The notes below the pieces were generated by a model. That model worked only from the letters and a program-made list of their open reading frames with translations, made no database searches and was not told where the DNA came from. This document shows, piece by piece, positions 62,991 through 64,000 of a stretch of 64,000 bases of DNA (positions are counted from its first letter, which is position 1; each line of letters opens with the position of its first letter). Source of the DNA: JAQICB01 sp046482735 (GTDB lineage Bacteria; Bacteroidota; Bacteroidia; Bacteroidales; UBA1715). Where the stretch lies: assembly GCA_046482735.1 (NCBI GenBank), contig JAWOEL010000080.1:1-64000 (forward strand). The letters are read 5' to 3'. The translations under genes were made by a program, and so were the position numbers.

Positions 62991-64000
62991 TATTTTAATT
63001 CAATTACAATTGTTTCACCTTTTTTGACTGTTTTACCTTTTTTAATAGATTGTTTCCGAACGTGTCCGTAACCTTTTATTTTTGTTTTAAGTCCAATGTT
63101 TTCTGCTAAATAAACAGCATCTTTTCCACTCATGCCATAAAAATTAGGCACCGTTTCTCCGTCAATAATAATTGGTTGAGCACGTATGCTATCTTCTTGT
63201 ATAGTTGGGTATGTCCAATTACTCAAAGGAGGTTTTGAAGCTGGCAAATTCAGATATGAAAAAGCCTTTACCAAATCTGGCGTATAGCCCTTAGAAATAT
63301 GCGGGAGATTCATAATATTGCTGGTATCTGTTGCAAGTTGATTCCGTAGTTCATGGTCGGAAAAATAGATTCTGTCGGAAATTTTCCGAAAAACCTCTGC
63401 AGCCGTGATACCGGAAATTCGGTACGGATCGTGAGGTAAGGCAGATTGCATAACAATTATGCAGGAATATTTTGGGTTGTTAGCCGGGAAATATCCGCAA
63501 AAGGATCCACGTAATATTTCGACATTATATTTGTTTTTTATAATGGTTTGTGCGGTTCCCGTTTTGCCGGCAATAGAATAATATGAGTTTTTAATTGATT
63601 TTGCAGTTCCTGTTTCCACAACTGCTTCTAGCAGAGTGTGAGCTTTTTCTAAAGTTTGTGAGCTTACAATAGCATTGTTTGTAATGTTTGATTTTTTTCT
63701 TTCTATAATACGAGTTCCGTTTTGTATATATTTCAATAAATGGGGTTCAACTCTTTCACCATTGTTTGCTATAGCATTGTAATAGGTTAAAATTTGCATC
63801 GGAGTTAACTCAATTTCATACCCGTAAGCCATAGATATAGGGGTGGTTTTGTACCATTTTAGGTAGTCGTTTTCGGTAGTCATACTCGGGTCTTTAACCA
63901 AAGGTTTTCGTTCTTTGTTGAGGTCAATCCCCGATAACTTATTAAGCCCCATTGCCTGAAGGCGAGTAATGTAATTCCATTCTTTTTTGGGATGTAAATA
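62990..64000 (-). CDS. ftsI: Division penicillin-binding protein (FtsI-type) with PASTA domain, C-terminal part
   Basis: Class B transpeptidase that cross-links septal peptidoglycan. The reading frame enters at the window edge (YLHPKKEWNYITRLQAMGL) and runs 336 residues to its stop, so the N-terminal part with the active-site Ser is outside. Present are SMAYGYEIELTPMQILTYYNAIAN and the third active-site motif KTGTAQT. The last 70 residues are a PASTA domain (VPNFYGMSGKDAVYLAENIGL), as is usual for Bacteroidota FtsI. It is the first dcw gene seen here; mraZ, mraW and ftsL would lie further upstream. Confidence 0.93.
   Translation of the reverse strand, partial: YLHPKKEWNYITRLQAMGLNKLSGIDLNKERKPLVKDPSMTTENDYLKWYKTTPISMAYGYEIELTPMQILTYYNAIANNGERVEPHLLKYIQNGTRIIERKKSNITNNAIVSSQTLEKAHTLLEAVVETGTAKSIKNSYYSIAGKTGTAQTIIKNKYNVEILRGSFCGYFPANNPKYSCIIVMQSALPHDPYRISGITAAEVFRKISDRIYFSDHELRNQLATDTSNIMNLPHISKGYTPDLVKAFSYLNLPASKPPLSNWTYPTIQEDSIRAQPIIIDGETVPNFYGMSGKDAVYLAENIGLKTKIKGYGHVRKQSIKKGKTVKKGETIVIELK

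Overview
The window looks like chromosomal DNA of a low-GC member of the Bacteroidota, probably a free-living or sediment-type Bacteroidales/Marinilabiliales relative; the exact genus cannot be read from the sequence. The reasons are: promoters of the Bacteroidota form (TTTG or TTG, then TAnnTTTG) with little Shine-Dalgarno signal, a gliding/type IX secretion gene (gldH) and a PorE-like protein, secreted proteins with type IX sorting tails, a six-gene Na+-NQR operon, futalosine-pathway menaquinone synthesis (mqnE), a Reg_prop/SpoIIE sensor, DUF2851, and an FtsZ tail of the Bacteroidota type.

Layout. 1-3647 (minus): start of bioB, an Ldh_2-family dehydrogenase, a multi-pass membrane protein and a HAD phosphatase. 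3699-9605 (minus): nqrABCDEF, closed by a terminator. 9759-19567 (plus): mqnE, a PAP2 phosphatase, rpsO, pnp, a PorE-like OmpA/TPR/propeller lipoprotein, fabG, gdhA and a cupin regulator. 19697-26203 (minus): a large secreted GH9 cellulase, then a lipid A/housekeeping group (small protein, lpxB, small membrane protein, surE). 26290-34985 (plus): pheT, a periplasmic-sensor SpoIIE phosphatase and, overlapping it by one base, a secreted serine protease with a type IX tail. 34969-40793 (minus): a second type IX cargo, trmB, gldH, ricT/PSP1, holB and a small beta-barrel. 40856-50656 is mixed: a pseudokinase, two thioredoxin lipoproteins, DUF2851, purF, a degenerate hybrid histidine kinase, a metallophosphoesterase and a Cys-rich protein. 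50657-51543 has no gene: it holds a three-repeat CRISPR-like array, two copies of a 217-bp hairpin-bearing unit and the ftsZ terminator. 51544-64000 (minus): the division/cell-wall (dcw) cluster ftsI-murE-mraY-murD-ftsW-murG-murC-ftsQ-ftsA-ftsZ, with most junctions overlapping or only a few bases apart.

How the genes fit together. Menaquinone made through MqnE is the electron acceptor of Na+-NQR, and the two loci are divergent from one short promoter region. GldH, the PorE-like protein and the two proteins with type IX tails belong to one surface secretion system; the GH9 cellulase lacks a clear tail. The least ordinary parts are the orphan CRISPR-like array abutting the duplicated hairpin unit (50.8-51.5 kb), two signalling proteins that have lost key catalytic residues (pseudokinase at 40.9 kb, histidine-kinase-like hybrid at 46.7 kb), and the sensor-phosphatase/protease pair at 28.8-35.0 kb. 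No tRNA, rRNA, insertion sequence, transposase or cas gene was recognised.
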